From NCBI GenBank assembly GCA_937925595.1, contig CALALQ010000146.1:1-14269 (forward strand): a stretch of DNA of 14,269 nucleotides. Reading direction: 5' to 3'. The stretch's first letter is position 1. Each line of letters starts with the position of its first letter. Source of the stretch: an uncultured Demequina sp. (GTDB lineage Bacteria > Actinomycetota > Actinomycetes > Actinomycetales > Demequinaceae). The notes under the pieces were generated by a model, which was not told where the DNA came from, ran no database searches, and saw nothing but the letters and a program-made list of their open reading frames with translations. The position numbers and the translations under genes are program-made. Shown piece by piece: positions 1 to 7,676 of this stretch.

Positions 1-513
1 CAACTCAGTCCCGCCCACCGGGCGGCCGCGCCGCGGTCGAGGGTCGTCCTTCATCGCACCAGTCTTCCTCACGAGCTCACCGACTCCGAACGCGCCATAC
101 GCGACGCGGCAGAACCTGGTCACTGTCGAGTGATTGCGGCAGCGAGACACACCCAGACGAGTGGTGCGAAACCGATCGGTTTTGCACCACTGACGCACCC
201 GCGCGACATTCCGACTGCGGTCCGTTTTCCGAAACAGCTCACCGAACGAGACTCCCGAGACGTCTCTACACAGAGGATGGCGCGGTCCTCGTCCGCGCGC
301 CGAAGGTCCCGGCGCAGGATCTCCTTTTGGAACGGCCGGTCCGCACTACATCGATCGCGCGAGGTCTTCCTTCGCTGTACGGCCTCCGTCGATGCCCGGT
401 CAGCCATCCCAACCTGAACATGTCTTCATCCAGTAGCGCCCCCTGAAACCAAAGTGGGAAGCTTCAGGAGCGTGCAGCGCAACGCTGAGCCCCGGCGGCA
501 ATATCGTTGTGTC
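1..513. other. Left-end region without a convincing gene
   Basis: About 0.5 kb lies before the methyltransferase gene. Open frames exist on both strands at roughly 120-417, but both are rich in Arg and Ser, lack a Shine-Dalgarno sequence and mirror one another across the palindrome at 160-191, so I do not call them. An AGGAG occurs at 466-470 but sits only one base before an in-frame GTG (472). No clear -35/-10 pair was found. Confidence 0.5.
160..191. repeat. 32-bp near-perfect palindrome
   Basis: AGTGGTGC (160-167) is the reverse complement of GCACCACT (184-191). Between them AAACCGATCGGTTT (169-182) is itself palindromic, centred on CGATCG. The only unpaired position is G168 against T183. 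There is no loop, which favours a dyad protein-binding or recombination site over a transcription terminator, and no T-run follows. It lies about 320 bp before the methyltransferase start. It could be an operator, a recombinase site or two abutting element ends; the sequence does not decide. Confidence 0.7.
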
Positions 514-2196
514 ATGGCGCGTTCGGGAACCAAGGCTGCGGCCGCATCAGCCGCCGCGTACCGACCAGACGCGACCACGGAAATGCTTACCGCGCTACGG
601 TCGTGGTGGGCGCCCCGGGCGGCGCGAGTTGGACTCTCCGGCAGATGGCTCGACCCGCGGTACGCCGTCGACGGTCCGGCGCCGTCGTTCAGCGAAGCAC
701 CGAGCGCACCGGACCTGCACGACCGATCCGGGCACGAGTTGGGGCAGGCGTACGTGCAGACCCTCTCCCCCTCGAGTCGCGCCCAGCACGGCCAGCACTA
801 CACCCCTGCCGATCTAGCTGACCATCTGTGGTCTCAGACGCGGACAGCGTTGGGGTGGAACAGCGAAGACCATCGGCTGCCTGGGCTCCTTCGAGACCCC
901 GCCGCTGGCTCAGGGGCTTTGCTTCTTCCGCCGCTGCGCGAACACCTGCGCGCGGCGGCATCTGACGACGCGGCGCTGACGCTCGCCGCGCTACCGCAAC
1001 TGCTCGAGGGGATCGATCAGGACGGACTAGCTGCATGGGTCGGAAGCGTGATCCTTGCAGCAGAGATGCTGCCCACGCTCGCCCGAGTGCCCGCAAGAAA
1101 CCGTCGTCCGCTGCCCACCCTTATCCGTGAGGGAGACGGGCTGGATCCCACGCTGGCCCCGGCGTCGATCACGATCATGAATCCGCCCTACGGTCGGGTG
1201 TCCCTCGACGTCACGACCCGCGAGCAGTACTCACACGTGGTCTACGGGCACGCCAACATTTACGGCCTGTTCATGGCGGAAGGCGCGCGCAACCTCACCG
1301 TGGACGGCGTGCTCAGCGCCCTTGTCCCGACTAGCTTCGCCGCGGGCCTATATCAGCACCGTCTCCGCGGCTACCTGTCCGAGCAGGCACCCCTGCGCAG
1401 CGTCGCCTTCGTCCTTGACCGCAGCGGATCGTTCACCGGAGTGCTTCAGGAGACCTGCCTGGCGGTGTTCCAGCGACGCCGTCACCGAAAGACCACGGTG
1501 GCGCGGGTTAACGGGCACATTGAGTCTGTGGCGTCGATCGCGCCGCCGCACGGCGAGGGTCCCTGGCTCATTCCGCGCGATCCGGCTGACGCGGCGATCG
1601 CGGCAGCCGCCGCGCAGCTGCCGCTCTCTCTGAGTGCCGCTGGCTACCACGCTTCGACAGGCCCACTCGTGTGGAATCGGCGGCGAGAGGACATCCACGC
1701 TCGGCCTGGCAAAACACGCCGAGTCATCTTGTGGGGCGCGGACATCGATGGCGGCGAGGTACGCCGCGACGCTGCTCGGAATGCTCAGCGCTACCTCACC
1801 ATTCGGGACGATCGAGACGCTGCGGTGATGACACTCACCGAGCCGGCGGTCCTCGTGCAACGCACTACAGCGCCCGAGCAGACTCGTCGGCTCGTTCCGG
1901 CAGAGCTGACGCCGGAGAAATTGCGAGAACTCGGCGGGAGCGTTGTCATCGAGAATCACGTCAACGTCCTCCGGCCGACGATGTTGCTCCCCCTGCTCTC
2001 GAGAGCCGCCGTCGCGCGGGTTCTCGCCACGCAAACCCTGGATCGGGTGATGCGTTGCCTGAGCGGCACGGTTGCCGTGTCGAGCTACGAACTCGCGGCG
2101 CTGCCGCTGCCGGACGCCGAGGTGCTTGCCTCCTGGGAAGACCTCGTCGGCGAGGAACTCGAGTTTGCCGTAGCGAAGGCTTACAGGCTCAACTGA
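514..2196 (+). CDS. Type II N6-adenine DNA methyltransferase (R-M partner of BsuBI/PstI-type enzyme)
   Basis: This is the modification enzyme of a Type II R-M system, expected to methylate adenine in its site and so protect host DNA from the endonuclease encoded next. Numbered from the longest in-frame start (GTG 454), the visible motifs are GQHYTP near 113-118 (motif X), DPAAGSG at 148-154 (motif I, AdoMet binding) and MNPPYG at 242-247 (motif IV, catalytic NPPY). The order X-I-IV is that of gamma-class N6-adenine enzymes. The long C-terminal part should be the target-recognition region. I chose ATG 514 (560 aa) because residues before it do not look coding; GTG 454 (580 aa) is the alternative, and neither has a good ribosome-binding site. 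The stop overlaps the endonuclease start (TGATG). No controller (C-protein) gene is seen upstream. Confidence 0.92.
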   Translation: MARSGTKAAAASAAAYRPDATTEMLTALRSWWAPRAARVGLSGRWLDPRYAVDGPAPSFSEAPSAPDLHDRSGHELGQAYVQTLSPSSRAQHGQHYTPADLADHLWSQTRTALGWNSEDHRLPGLLRDPAAGSGALLLPPLREHLRAAASDDAALTLAALPQLLEGIDQDGLAAWVGSVILAAEMLPTLARVPARNRRPLPTLIREGDGLDPTLAPASITIMNPPYGRVSLDVTTREQYSHVVYGHANIYGLFMAEGARNLTVDGVLSALVPTSFAAGLYQHRLRGYLSEQAPLRSVAFVLDRSGSFTGVLQETCLAVFQRRRHRKTTVARVNGHIESVASIAPPHGEGPWLIPRDPADAAIAAAAAQLPLSLSAAGYHASTGPLVWNRRREDIHARPGKTRRVILWGADIDGGEVRRDAARNAQRYLTIRDDRDAAVMTLTEPAVLVQRTTAPEQTRRLVPAELTPEKLRELGGSVVIENHVNVLRPTMLLPLLSRAAVARVLATQTLDRVMRCLSGTVAVSSYELAALPLPDAEVLASWEDLVGEELEFAVAKAYRLN

Positions 2197-3317
2197 TGAC
2201 CTCGCTCCGACCTGTCATCGGCCGAAATTTGGCGGCCGAACGCCTCCTGAAAATTTTTCCTCGGGAAGCCTTCGACACGAACCTTTCCAGCCCCGTCTCC
2301 GCCGCCGGCGTCGCCGCCCTCATCTACGTCGGAGCCGTCGGCGCCGACGCCGATACTGTGTGGGCGCGCCCCTCCACCGCCTTATGGATGCAAGAGGAAG
2401 TCCTCACCGGCGCGGCCGCTGAGGATCGCCGGCTCGCCTGGGGCAAGGCCGCGATGCGAGGCCGAGAGAGTGTCGCCACGCTCCTCGCCTCGTGGGGAAT
2501 GACCTTCAAGCAGTGGTACGCGCAGGACACCCGTGAGTCTCTTCGCGATGATTCGTGGAACCTCCTCTACGAGAACAACGCGATGGTGACGCGACCGGGA
2601 GTGAAAACCACCTCGTCGGCCGCCCGATGGGCGCTCGCTGACCACTTCGCGGACCTTTTCGATCCTGCGCTCGAGGGCGAGGATCTTGAAACGGCGATCG
2701 TGACGTGGGCTGAGACCCACATGACCACCAGTGCGCGCGCGAAAGCGATGGCGGTGCGTGACCACGCACGCTCCGCCGATGCCGTCAGGGTCATCTTTCC
2801 CAATGGATCCGTCCGACTCCTCGAGCCAGGTCATGCCTCCCTGATCCTCAAGGGCGTGGTCGAAGAGTGGGCGCCCCGCAAGCTACACACACCCCTGGTC
2901 CTCGCGATCTCCGAACCGGGAGAGAAGCAGGCCTATGTAGATGAGCAACGTCTGCGGACGCTAGGCGTCTCCATCTCCGTGAGTCAGCTGCTCCCCGATG
3001 CGCTGCTCTTCGACGCCGGCGGAGACGGAACCTTCTGGGTGGTCGAAGCCGTGCACACAGATGGCCCGATCGACGTCGGACGTAAAGCCCAACTCCTCGA
3101 CTGGGCGACCGCACAACAGATCCCTGCTCAGCAGGTAGCCTTCCTCACCGCGTTCGAAAGCAGAAATGCCGGCCCCGCCAAACGTCGGTTAAAGGACCTC
3201 GCTCCCGGTACATTCGCCTGGTTCCGCGACGAGCCCGCGTTCGAGCTGCGGTGGGACACGATCAACAGCACCGGCGACCTTGCCCCGGTCACCCTTCTCC
3301 GACCCGACGCTTCCTAG
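2196..3317 (+). CDS. BsuBI/PstI-family Type II restriction endonuclease
   Basis: This 373-aa protein should cleave unmodified DNA at the site protected by the preceding methyltransferase. The C-terminal third carries the BsuBI/PstI signature: LPD at 266-268, a hydrophobic strand, then FWVVEAVHTDGP at 280-291 with R296, followed by a VAFLTAF strand near 314-320 and FRDEP near 343-347. D268 and E284 are the likely metal-binding residues of a PD-(D/E)XK-like core. The N-terminal two thirds is the helical domain usual for the family. The ATG shares its A with the TGA of the methyltransferase gene, so translation is probably coupled. PstI and BsuBI recognise CTGCAG; this enzyme's specificity cannot be read from sequence. 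I found no CTGCAG between about 1 and 3400, but four at 4960, 5909, 8640 and 10260. Confidence 0.93.
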   Translation: MTSLRPVIGRNLAAERLLKIFPREAFDTNLSSPVSAAGVAALIYVGAVGADADTVWARPSTALWMQEEVLTGAAAEDRRLAWGKAAMRGRESVATLLASWGMTFKQWYAQDTRESLRDDSWNLLYENNAMVTRPGVKTTSSAARWALADHFADLFDPALEGEDLETAIVTWAETHMTTSARAKAMAVRDHARSADAVRVIFPNGSVRLLEPGHASLILKGVVEEWAPRKLHTPLVLAISEPGEKQAYVDEQRLRTLGVSISVSQLLPDALLFDAGGDGTFWVVEAVHTDGPIDVGRKAQLLDWATAQQIPAQQVAFLTAFESRNAGPAKRRLKDLAPGTFAWFRDEPAFELRWDTINSTGDLAPVTLLRPDAS

Positions 3318-4233
3318 CTAGTCGCAACTCGATACCGGTGAGCCATCCCCTCTCGGAACGGTCCGCCAAGGCCGACCACTCAGGGCACGCGGCACAAGAG
3401 CCGCAGAACCTCCGCACGTGACCAGCAGGGACAGGACGGCGAACTCATTCGCTCCGAGGCGACTGCGCGGGGCCCTGACGGTGCCTTCTGAGCGAGCGTG
3501 GAATATTAAGGTTTGATTACGGCCGAGTGAGACTGCGAGACACAGAGTGCGGATCTAGAAGCGTCTGGCCCTGGTCTACAGACGGACCGGGTCTCGGTTC
3601 GGCCTGCTACGGCCGTCGGCGGGCGGCGGCGCTGACGACCACATCACGGCAGACAACCTCCTCTTGCCAACCCTGCAACGGGACGAGGGGAATCAGCTAA
3701 ACCACTGGCCTCACTACCTTCTCCAGGGCAAGCAGACGTTCAGTGGGTCTAACGCGACATCTATCGCTGCGATTCACAGCCTCGGCGGAATGGCGTCAAT
3801 GAGCGTCCCGCTTACCAATCCGTAAACGGACATATCCGGTACGGGGGTTTAGGCCAGCCCGTTCTCAGATACTCGGCCCCCGACCCGAGGCTCTGGCCCG
3901 ATCCGAATCGACCGATCCGGATGCCCCTGCAATCCCCGCTGTAGTATGAGCACACCTACTACTTCCTCGACTGTCGAGGGAAGAATCGGAACTCACACGG
4001 GTCCGGTCGGGCAACACCGCCGCTACCCGTGGGCAACACGAATTTCAGGAACGCCTTCTGCCTTCCTGGGCGGTCTGCGGTTGCAACTCACTCTCTGGTC
4101 CCCCCGTGGGCCAGGCACCAAGGGTGACTGTCCGGTCGCAGTCTGCGGAGATATCCGCCCGCCGTAAGCCCAGCTGACCTGTCCCTCCCGACCGGCGCAT
4201 GGCAACGGGGAGCTGCGCCAGCTCGGAGACACG
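3318..4233. other. Long stretch without a confident gene
   Basis: About 0.9 kb separates the endonuclease gene from the small membrane protein gene. A stop-free plus-strand frame runs from about 3559 to a TAA at 3823-3825 (about 88 codons, contains LPTLQRDEGNQLNHWPHYLL) but has no ATG or GTG near its beginning, so it could be a gene remnant or chance. A 73-codon ATG frame at 3946 has no ribosome-binding site and low-complexity composition. A short AT-rich patch near 3501-3523 (GGAATATTAAGG) is the only promoter-like stretch. I see no RNA gene, terminator or mobile-element end. Confidence 0.45.
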
Positions 4234-4437
4234 GTGCCCGATTTTCTGCCAACTCTTTATGCTGGCATCACTTACACCTCGTTGATTACGGGATTCGTCT
4301 TTGCCGCACGTTGGGTACTCATCACACTCGCTACGTTCGTCGGCGTCTTCCATGAAGGCCGGAAGGGGAAAAACGCTCGTGCTGTTTTGAAGCTCCTCCT
4401 CGGCCGCGAGAATAATCCGAGCGAGCCGGACGACTGA
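4234..4437 (+). CDS. Small hypothetical membrane protein (67 aa)
   Basis: Residues 4-42 are strongly hydrophobic and could form one long or two short membrane helices (PTLYAGITYTSLITGFVFAA, then VLITLATFVGVF). A basic, then acidic, soluble tail follows (HEGRKGKNARA to NNPSEPDD). The GTG start at 4234 is supported by GGAG at 4225-4228 with five-base spacing. It ends 12 bp from the convergent end of the two-winged-helix gene. I do not recognise the family; holin-like or toxin-like small membrane proteins have this layout, but nothing here proves either. Confidence rests on the ribosome-binding site and hydrophobic pattern. Confidence 0.5.
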   Translation: MPDFLPTLYAGITYTSLITGFVFAARWVLITLATFVGVFHEGRKGKNARAVLKLLLGRENNPSEPDD

Positions 4438-4449
4438 CGGCGTCTTCCT

Positions 4450-5289
4450 CTACTTGGTCGATGCTCGCCGGGGCGTTCGCTTCGTCGCGCTGAGAAGCTT
4501 GTCGAGTTGGGCGAGCGCCTCCGATTTCTTTTCCGCCTCCGGCGAGACCCACGCGGCAGGCTGACGATAAAGCTTTGTGATGCGGTAGACGTTACGGCGC
4601 ACTTTGCGGAACGTGTTCGTGTCCAAGGTCTCCTCGACCTTCACCGTCAGCACGCCTCGTTCAGCAAGTTCGGCCAGCCCCCGCTTTCTGCTTGAGCGCG
4701 AGATCCCGTAACGCTCCTCGAAAAAGCTGGTGGAGATGAAGAACTCAGGATTATCGCTCCTAGTCAGCGCGAGCGCACACAGGTACATCGCGATGCCGGC
4801 ACCGGACAGGTCTCCTGCTAGACCCTCTGTCCAGAACGATCGGGGAACGGGGAGGTACGGTTCGTGGCGGTAGGGCGGGGTGTAGAGCGTCGGCTGACCG
4901 TCGGGCGTCGTCGGTTCCGATTCGTTCATCAGGAAGATCTCGGTCCGTGTTGGCGTGCTCTGCAGCCGCACCAGCCCTCGGTCTGCCAGCTCGTGGAGGG
5001 CGTCGCGGACTGCGCGCGCGCCTAGTCCGCGAGGATCGTCCATTCCCATCAGTTCCGCCCAGTAGGCCGCGACCCGAGCTGAAGAGTACGGGGGCCTCAC
5101 GTTCACCCAGATGAGAGTCATCAGCAGCGCGATGCGGAGTCCCCCACCTTTCCCTCCCGAGAGGTCGCGCGTGCGCAGCAATGAAGCGAGCGGAGTCGGC
5201 TCCGCAAGATTCTCTTCCGGTCGCTCGACGAACGACCTGCGGAGCGGACAGGCATCCCGTGTCACTGATTCTGCGAGCGTGTTTGGCAT
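4450..5289 (-). CDS. Two-winged-helix DNA-binding protein, candidate plasmid replication initiator
   Basis: This 279-aa protein appears to have two winged-helix units. The first, about 45-125, contains GLGARAVRDALHELADRGLV followed by a wing (STPTRTEIFLM). The second, about 150-240, contains YGISRSSRKRGLAELAERGV and a wing rich in basic residues (FRKVRRNVYRI). The C-terminus is highly basic (KRTPRRASTK). A tandem WH1-WH2 architecture is typical of iteron-binding plasmid initiators, and the gene lies next to GGTTCC repeats (5377-5427) and a large hairpin (5603-5641), so I infer a replication role. A transcription regulator with two winged helices is the main alternative. The ATG at 5289 is preceded by GGGAGAAGAA; a GTG at 5301 would add four residues but would take the GGGAG into the coding sequence. 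The gene is divergent from the Abi gene. Confidence 0.8.
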   Translation of the reverse strand: MPNTLAESVTRDACPLRRSFVERPEENLAEPTPLASLLRTRDLSGGKGGGLRIALLMTLIWVNVRPPYSSARVAAYWAELMGMDDPRGLGARAVRDALHELADRGLVRLQSTPTRTEIFLMNESEPTTPDGQPTLYTPPYRHEPYLPVPRSFWTEGLAGDLSGAGIAMYLCALALTRSDNPEFFISTSFFEERYGISRSSRKRGLAELAERGVLTVKVEETLDTNTFRKVRRNVYRITKLYRQPAAWVSPEAEKKSEALAQLDKLLSATKRTPRRASTK

Positions 5290-5376
5290 TTCTTCTCCCA
5301 CTTTTGCCCCGTCGACGGTTCAGCGGTAAACTCGGCCCAAGTGCTGATGCGCGCTGGACGGGAGTACCTCTCTGGG

Positions 5377-5427
5377 GGTTCCGTTAGGGCCATGCTATAG
5401 GTTCCACTAACGCTGTAAAGTGGTTCC
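5377..5427. repeat. Three GGTTCC direct repeats at 22-23-bp spacing upstream of the candidate rep gene
   Basis: GGTTCC begins at 5377, 5400 and 5422, giving steps of 23 and 22 bp, about two helical turns. Similar GTTCC cores occur at 5455 and 5494 out of phase. CGTTAG (5382-5387) and CTAACG (5407-5412) form an inverted pair across the first two repeats, and CCACT/AGTGG is inverted across the second and third. This fits short iterons or an autoregulatory operator for the minus-strand gene that starts at 5289. The repeats are short, so chance cannot be excluded. Confidence 0.4.
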
Positions 5428-5602
5428 GTAGAAGTTTCGCAACGCTGCGGGCGCGTTCCTGCTATGATCCTCCTAGGCGGCTTGTCCGTGCTAGTTCCGG
5501 GTCTTTCAGCTTCGGTCTCCACCCCGCGGTGGAAGAATGGCCAGGTGACCAAGCCCGTTGCCCATTCGATGCGCATCCTCGGGTTCACCGAGTGGAGCTA
5601 GC

Positions 5603-5641
5603 GGCCAGGGCCCGGGCTTCCAAAACCCGGGTACCCTGGCC
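5603..5641. other. Very stable 14-bp-stem hairpin
   Basis: GGCCAGGG (5603-5610) pairs with CCCTGGCC (5634-5641). Inside it CCCGGG (5611-5616) pairs with CCCGGG (5626-5631), with a TA bulge (5632-5633) and a nine-base loop. No strong T-run follows on either strand, so it is not a classic intrinsic terminator. It lies between the divergent candidate rep and Abi genes. It could be an origin structure or the 5' part of a structured RNA. Confidence 0.6.
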
Positions 5642-5659
5642 CTCTTGCTTTCCGCATGT

Positions 5660-5848
5660 CCACCGGAGCTCACTTCTGAGCTGGCGGCAGGTTCGACCCA
5701 TCCCCTAACGGACGTTCACACGTCGCGCCTTACTCGGGTGAGGTCTGAGCACAGGACTGCGACAACTAGCTTCGAAGGCCACAGAGCTGCTACCCTAGAA
5801 CCATCACGATCAGCCCGCTCGCCTTACGGCTCGGGCTGATTTTCTTTT
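5660..5848 (+). ncRNA. Candidate structured RNA upstream of the Abi gene (abiF-RNA-like)
   Basis: Consecutive short hairpins precede the Abi gene: AGCTCA-CTTC-TGAGCT (5667-5682), GACGT-TCAC-ACGTC (5711-5724) and CCTTAC-TCGG-GTGAGG (5728-5743). They are followed by the intrinsic terminator at 5809-5848. No protein frame with a start and ribosome-binding site accounts for the region. A conserved RNA (the abiF RNA motif) has been described upstream of Abi_2-type genes in other bacteria; whether this region matches that model needs a covariance search. The 5' end is not defined because I found no convincing promoter. Confidence 0.35.
5809..5848 (+). terminator. Intrinsic terminator directly in front of the Abi gene
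   Basis: ATCAGCCCG (5809-5817) pairs with CGGGCTGAT (5832-5840). An inner GCC/GGC pair (5821-5823 with 5828-5830) closes a TTAC loop. The T-rich run TTTTCTTTT (5840-5848) follows at once. The Abi ribosome-binding site AGGGG (5849-5853) begins directly after the run. Placed here it can only end an upstream RNA or attenuate Abi transcription. Confidence 0.8.
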
Positions 5849-5857
5849 AGGGGACAT

Positions 5858-6862
5858 GTGGTCGCGTATACGAAGCCGTGGATGCCGATCGAGCAGCAGA
5901 TCGCTCAGCTGCAGGGCAGGGGCCTCGTCATCGACGACACGGCGGCAGCCGCGCAGCTTCTCGAAGAGGTCGGCTACTACAGGCTCACTGGCTACCTCTA
6001 CCCAGCACGTCAGTCGGAACCTATCGTCAAAGAAGACGGACGTTCAGGCATCCGCATCCTCAGCAGCTACCGCCCCGGGACGCGCCTTGAACATGCTGCC
6101 GGTCTCATCGCATTCGATCGAGACCTTCGCCTTCATGTCCTCGAGGCAGTCGAGCGCATTGAAGTCTCACTGCGCACCCAGGTGGGCTACATCCTCGGGC
6201 GACGGTCCGCGTTTGCTCATCTAGACCAGCGCAACTTCACTCCGTCATTCGTAGAGCTCTACGTCGACGAGGAGACAGACGAAACCACCAGCAAGCACTC
6301 GGAGTGGATCCGGCGAGTCGATGAACGTCGCGCCAGTTCAAAAGAGGCCTTCGTCGACCACTTTCGAAGGAAATACGATGACCAGATGCCGATCTGGGCT
6401 CTGACGGAAATCCTGGAGCTCGGACACCTCGCCAATCTGTACAGGGGCCTCCAGAACGACGTCGCCACCGAGATCGCTACGCACTACGCCGTCCCCAGCA
6501 AGAAGATCTTGACCAGCTGGATCGCCAGCACGAACTATGTGCGCAATGTCGCGGCCCACCAGGCGCGCCTGTTTAACAGGAAGCTCGTCGACGCTCCAAC
6601 GCGCCCCAGAGGTGCGACGATTCCTCTCCTTGCGCATCTCCGCAATGATTCCGCCCCCAAGCAAGACTTCGGCCTGTACAACGCTCTCGCGGTCATGGCC
6701 TACTTGCTTCGCAGCATTTCCGGCCACCCTGAGTGGACTGCTCGCCTGCGCGAGATTGTTGACAGATTCCCCAGCGTTCCGTTTCTCGGCATCGACAGCA
6801 TGGGATTCGCCCCGGGCTGGGATCAACACGATCTGTGGTCCCCGTCTGCTCTCTGTGGGTAA
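5858..6862 (+). CDS. Abi_2 family abortive-infection protein (AbiD/AbiF-type, HEPN)
   Basis: This is a 334-aa Abi_2 protein, the family of lactococcal AbiD and AbiF phage-resistance proteins, thought to be HEPN ribonucleases that stop growth of phage-infected cells. The N-terminus is diagnostic: YTKPWMPIEQQIAQLQGRGL followed by LEEVGYYRLTGYLYP near 35-49. FDRDLRLHVLEAVERIEVSL (86-105) is the usual second block. RNVAAH at 229-234 gives the R-X4-H spacing of the HEPN catalytic motif, preceded by WIASTNYV. The length is normal for the family and nothing appears truncated. The start is GTG 5858 with AGGGG four bases upstream; an out-of-frame ATG overlaps at 5856. A terminator and probable structured RNA immediately precede it, suggesting RNA-based control of a toxic product. 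Confidence 0.93.
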   Translation: MVAYTKPWMPIEQQIAQLQGRGLVIDDTAAAAQLLEEVGYYRLTGYLYPARQSEPIVKEDGRSGIRILSSYRPGTRLEHAAGLIAFDRDLRLHVLEAVERIEVSLRTQVGYILGRRSAFAHLDQRNFTPSFVELYVDEETDETTSKHSEWIRRVDERRASSKEAFVDHFRRKYDDQMPIWALTEILELGHLANLYRGLQNDVATEIATHYAVPSKKILTSWIASTNYVRNVAAHQARLFNRKLVDAPTRPRGATIPLLAHLRNDSAPKQDFGLYNALAVMAYLLRSISGHPEWTARLREIVDRFPSVPFLGIDSMGFAPGWDQHDLWSPSALCG

Positions 6863-6899
6863 CCAAGCACCCACGATCACGGGTGTCGAGACGCGATCA

Positions 6900-6949
6900 A
6901 GGAGGGGTTGAATGCGGCGGCGCCATGGCGCACCCGTCAGACCCCTCCT
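6900..6949 (+). terminator. Hairpin after the Abi gene
   Basis: AGGAGGGGT (6900-6908) is the exact reverse complement of ACCCCTCCT (6941-6949), with an internal GCGCCATGGCGC palindrome (6919-6930) that would form a second stem. A short TTT follows. It lies 38 bp past the Abi stop and probably ends that transcript. The long interior makes it an unusual terminator. Confidence 0.45.
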
Positions 6950-6989
6950 TTGCTCTGCTCTAGGCCCGCTCACGCTCCCACCAGGGGGT

Positions 6990-7022
6990 GAGGTGGGGCG
7001 CCGAGTCTCCGCACCCCACCTC
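6990..7022. terminator. Perfect 9-bp hairpin between convergent genes
   Basis: GAGGTGGGG (6990-6998) pairs perfectly with CCCCACCTC (7014-7022) across a 15-base loop. It sits ten bases beyond the stop of the minus-strand gene at 7032-7676 and after the plus-strand Abi gene, so it can act as a terminator for either. There is no T-run, which is common in actinobacterial terminators. Confidence 0.5.
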
Positions 7023-7031
7023 AACGATGGG

Positions 7032-7676
7032 TCAGGCCGAGACGGCCCATTCCGCGCGGTACGCGCCCGACTCGGAGCGGAGGAAGGCGATCCGGTCGGG
7101 GTGGAGCGCTGCGTCGATGTCGATGTAGCGCAGGATGCCGGTGCGGACCATGATGACCGCCGGCACGCCGGCCGGGTTGACCTGGCGGACGGCGAGGGCG
7201 ATCGCGGTGTCCATCACTGCTACCTCGAGCGGGGTCAGGGCCTCGTCGGGGAAGTGCATGAAGGCGTAGACCTGGCGCCCGTCGCGCATGGTGAGCTCCA
7301 GGTGCAGCCGCAGGCTGACCATCTCGTAGCCGTCGATGTCGGCGACGACCGTGTTGCGCTGCCGCCTGCGTGCAGAACGAACGGGATGCGCCGCCAGCAC
7401 CGTCGTCATGCCGGCGGCGGCGACTTCGTAGCTGCGGCGCATCCGGTCATTTGCCCGGAGCGCGGCCTGGTGGAGGGCTCCCCCGCGGGAGCCGTTGGCG
7501 ATGTACTCCAGCACGGCGGTCAAGAACCGCTCGTACGCGAACGCGAAAAAGCGATTCTCCGATGGTGCCTCGACCTGCTGCCGGTCATGTGCGACGTGCG
7601 TAGCGCGCCCCTTGCTGCGGGCGCGCGTGAAGTCGCGGAGGTGGGTGAGGGAAGGAACGTGGTCCTCAGTGGGCAT
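7032..7676 (-). CDS. Hypothetical protein, 214 aa, family not recognised
   Basis: The frame is long, with codon use like the neighbouring confident genes. The first 30 residues are basic and probably disordered. Residues about 44-95 are helical and alanine-rich (FAFAYERFLTAVLEYIANGS). From about 107 the pattern alternates strands and helices: TVVADIDGYEMVSLRLHLELTM, then a Pro-Asp turn, a long helix (LEVAVMDTAIALAVRQV), and the strands VPAVIMVRTGILRYIDID. No catalytic motif, signal peptide or membrane segment stands out. ATG 7676 has GGAG about 11 bases upstream, which is weak. It follows the 43-aa gene on the same strand but is separated from it by a strong hairpin. No function is proposed. 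Confidence 0.75.
   Translation of the reverse strand: MPTEDHVPSLTHLRDFTRARSKGRATHVAHDRQQVEAPSENRFFAFAYERFLTAVLEYIANGSRGGALHQAALRANDRMRRSYEVAAAGMTTVLAAHPVRSARRRQRNTVVADIDGYEMVSLRLHLELTMRDGRQVYAFMHFPDEALTPLEVAVMDTAIALAVRQVNPAGVPAVIMVRTGILRYIDIDAALHPDRIAFLRSESGAYRAEWAVSA

Noticed and set aside
120..417. Overlapping 95-codon frames on both strands
   Set aside because: They are Arg/Ser-rich, have no ribosome-binding site, and share a segment only because of the palindrome at 160-191.
1671..2195. In-frame extension upstream of the endonuclease gene
   Set aside because: It lies wholly within the methyltransferase gene in another frame and reads as low-complexity Arg/Gly/Ala; the ATG at 2196 with the TGATG overlap is the natural start.
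3946..4167. 73-codon ATG frame
   Set aside because: It has no Shine-Dalgarno sequence, composition dominated by Pro, Gly, Thr and Arg, and no domain-like pattern.
5463..5468. TATGAT as a plus-strand -10 box for the RNA/Abi transcript
   Set aside because: No acceptable -35 lies 16-19 bp upstream, so the call would rest on six bases.
5600..5645. tRNA-Gly-like stretch with CTTCCAA loop
   Set aside because: The anticodon-like loop sits in a simple long hairpin; no acceptor stem, D-arm or T-arm with TTC-A can be formed around it.
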